A stretch of DNA of 64,000 bases from Pseudoalteromonas lipolytica (GTDB lineage Bacteria; Pseudomonadota; Gammaproteobacteria; Enterobacterales; Alteromonadaceae), in NCBI RefSeq assembly GCF_900116435.1, contig NZ_FPAZ01000001.1, positions 173,426 through 237,425 of the forward strand, in the 5' to 3' direction. Positions 62,535 to 64,000 of this stretch are shown here, piece after piece. How positions within the stretch are numbered: position 1 is the stretch's first letter; each line of letters starts with the position of its first letter. The notes under the pieces are model-generated. The model saw nothing but the letters and a program-made list of their open reading frames with translations, searched no databases and was not told the origin of the DNA. Position numbers and translations under genes: made by a program.

Positions 62535-64000
62535 ATGGAAATTAAAGTTAATTTTCTCGACAACCTCAGACTTGAAGCCAAGTTTGATGACTTCTCTGTC
62601 ATCGCAGATCAACCTATACGCTATAAAGGCGATGGTTCAGCACCAAGTCCTTTTGACTATTTCTTAGCGTCTTCTGCACTGTGCGCCGCTTATTTTATTA
62701 AAGTGTATTGTAACTCTCGTGATATCTCGACGGATGGTATTCGTGTTGCACAAAATAATATTGTTGATCCTGAGGATCGTTACAATCAAATATTTCAAAT
62801 TCAAGTCGAATTACCAGAGCACCTATCCGAAAAAGATCGCACGGGTATTTTGCGCTCAGTAGAGCGTTGTACAGTAAAACGTGTTATTCAGACAGGCCCT
62901 GAATTTAAAATTGATACCGTAGAAAACATTGAAGCCGATGCGCAAGCAATGTTAATGGCAAAACCTGATGAAGATCATAACACCTTTATTTTAGGCAAAG
63001 ACTTACCGCTTGAAGAAACCATCGCGAATATGACCGCGATACTCGAAGACTTAGGGATGAAAATAGAAATTTCATCTTGGCGCAATATTGTGCCAAATGT
63101 ATGGTCGTTGCATATTCGTGACGCCGCATCGCCTATGTGTTTTACCAATGGTAAAGGCGCAACCAAAGAAAGCGCACTGTGCTCTGCGCTTGGTGAGTTT
63201 ATAGAACGTTTAAATTGTAACTTCTTCTATAATGATCAATTTTTAGGTGAAGAAATAGCAAACAGTGCATTTGTTCATTACCCAAATGAAAAATGGTTCA
63301 GCCTAACCGACGATGACTCCCTGCCTGAAGGTATATTAGACGACTACACACGCGACATTTATAACCCCGATGGCGAATTATGTGGCTCTCACCTAATTGA
63401 TACTAATTCAGGTAACACAGCGCGCGGAATTTGCTCTATTCCTTATGTGCGCCATTCAGATGGTGAAACCGTTTATTTTCCATCAAACTTGATTGAAAAT
63501 TTATTCTTAAGCAATGGTATGAGCGCGGGTAATAACTTTGCAGAAGCAAAAGTACAGTGTTTGTCAGAGATTTTTGAACGGGCCGTTAAACGCCAAATAA
63601 TTGAGCAAGAAATTGCTCTTCCAGATGTACCTGACGCAGTCTTAAATAAATACCCAAGCATTGTTGCTGGCATTAAAGGCCTTGAAGAACAAGGCTTTCC
63701 TGTTGTTGTTAAAGACGCATCACTGGGTGGTCAATTTCCGGTTATGTGTGTCACGCTAATGAACCCAAAAACAGGCGGTGTATTTGCCTCGTTTGGCGCG
63801 CACCCAAGTTTTGAAGTCGCATTAGAGCGCAGCCTTACAGAACTTTTACAAGGTAGAAGCTTTGAGGGCTTAAACGATGTTCCTAAACCGACCTTTAATA
63901 GCATGGCCGTGTCGGAGCCAGAAAATTTTGTTGAGCACTTTATTGACTCAACAGGGGTTATTTCATGGCGCTTCTTTAGTGCGAAGCATGATTTTGAGTT
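62535..64000 (+). CDS. OsmC domain-YcaO domain fusion protein (partial, runs off the window)
   Basis: 488 residues are visible. Residues about 1-140 form an OsmC-like domain with the redox cysteines in SSALCAAYFI (near 53) and VERCTVKR (near 112). From about 150 on it is a YcaO domain: FILGKDLPLEETIANMTAIL, then ATP-binding elements FTNGKGATKESALCSALGEF and SNGMSAGNNFAEAKVQCLSE, closely matching Escherichia coli YcaO. YcaO enzymes activate peptide amides with ATP; the Escherichia coli protein helps RimO modify ribosomal protein S12. The start at ATG 62535 fits the OsmC length; GTGG lies 10 nt upstream. The C-terminus is outside the window. Confidence 0.9.
   Translation, partial: MEIKVNFLDNLRLEAKFDDFSVIADQPIRYKGDGSAPSPFDYFLASSALCAAYFIKVYCNSRDISTDGIRVAQNNIVDPEDRYNQIFQIQVELPEHLSEKDRTGILRSVERCTVKRVIQTGPEFKIDTVENIEADAQAMLMAKPDEDHNTFILGKDLPLEETIANMTAILEDLGMKIEISSWRNIVPNVWSLHIRDAASPMCFTNGKGATKESALCSALGEFIERLNCNFFYNDQFLGEEIANSAFVHYPNEKWFSLTDDDSLPEGILDDYTRDIYNPDGELCGSHLIDTNSGNTARGICSIPYVRHSDGETVYFPSNLIENLFLSNGMSAGNNFAEAKVQCLSEIFERAVKRQIIEQEIALPDVPDAVLNKYPSIVAGIKGLEEQGFPVVVKDASLGGQFPVMCVTLMNPKTGGVFASFGAHPSFEVALERSLTELLQGRSFEGLNDVPKPTFNSMAVSEPENFVEHFIDSTGVISWRFFSAKHDFE

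Overview
The window looks like chromosome from a marine gammaproteobacterium of the Alteromonadales, most likely Pseudoalteromonas or a close relative. This rests on the low GC content, the protein sequences (ProQ, MnmA, RoxA, LolCDE, PepN and FabY-type condensing enzyme are all clearly gammaproteobacterial), a large NAD-glutamate dehydrogenase, an Entner-Doudoroff operon under LacI-type control, and short dispersed repeats of a kind I associate with that genus. The genus is an inference; no rRNA is present. Almost everything is ordinary chromosomal content with tight operons. No prophage, intact insertion sequence or CRISPR array was seen.

Layout. 1-8 kb (minus strand): the N-terminal end of a large NAD-glutamate dehydrogenase, then a four-gene envelope operon (DUF1302, DUF1329, YCF48-like, RND/MMPL permease). 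8-16.5 kb (minus): pepN with a DUF2835 gene, an NhaC antiporter, prc, proQ, a small acidic protein, free-methionine-sulfoxide reductase and a small membrane protein. 16.6-17 kb: two nearly identical tRNA-Ser(UGA) genes. 17-23.6 kb (plus): yccA, tusDCBE, rluE, nudJ, mnmA, hflD, purB. TusBCDE and MnmA are the sulfur relay and the final thiolase for 2-thiouridine in tRNA, so neighbours share a pathway. 23.8-30.8 kb: roxA, an acetyltransferase, DUF4826 and DUF924 genes, lolCDE and a LysR regulator divergent from frmAB (formaldehyde detoxification, 30.8-32.8 kb).

32.8-34.2 kb: a compact, foreign-looking unit with a 67-residue peptide carrying 15 cysteines and a SigZ-like ECF sigma factor with its own cysteine tail. 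A 17-bp direct repeat brackets it. 34.2-43.7 kb: BCCT transporter, FabY-type ketoacyl synthase, GlxA-family regulator, acetyltransferase, MgtC-like protein, a fused GNAT/C39-peptidase protein next to a RimK-like ATP-grasp ligase, and a GreA/B-type factor.

43.8-47.1 kb: secF and secD preceded by a 145-residue exported protein. Its C-terminus (RISGWKDANLIYKARATYHS) resembles the arrest region of Vibrio VemP, and a perfect 10-bp stem would hide the secD ribosome-binding site. This is the most interesting part of the window: a probable VemP-type translation-arrest sensor of protein export outside Vibrio. 47-54.8 kb: zinc alcohol dehydrogenase, Atm1-type ABC exporter, YeeN-type protein, a leucine-rich-repeat protein kinase, a sterol-desaturase family enzyme and three small envelope proteins.

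54.8-64 kb: gap, eda, edd, a LacI regulator and glk on the minus strand, and a second LacI regulator on the plus strand. Three perfect copies of the palindrome TGACACCGGTGTCA lie upstream of edd and between glk and the second regulator, so glucose phosphorylation, the Entner-Doudoroff steps and GAPDH probably form one regulon. The window ends inside an OsmC-YcaO fusion gene.
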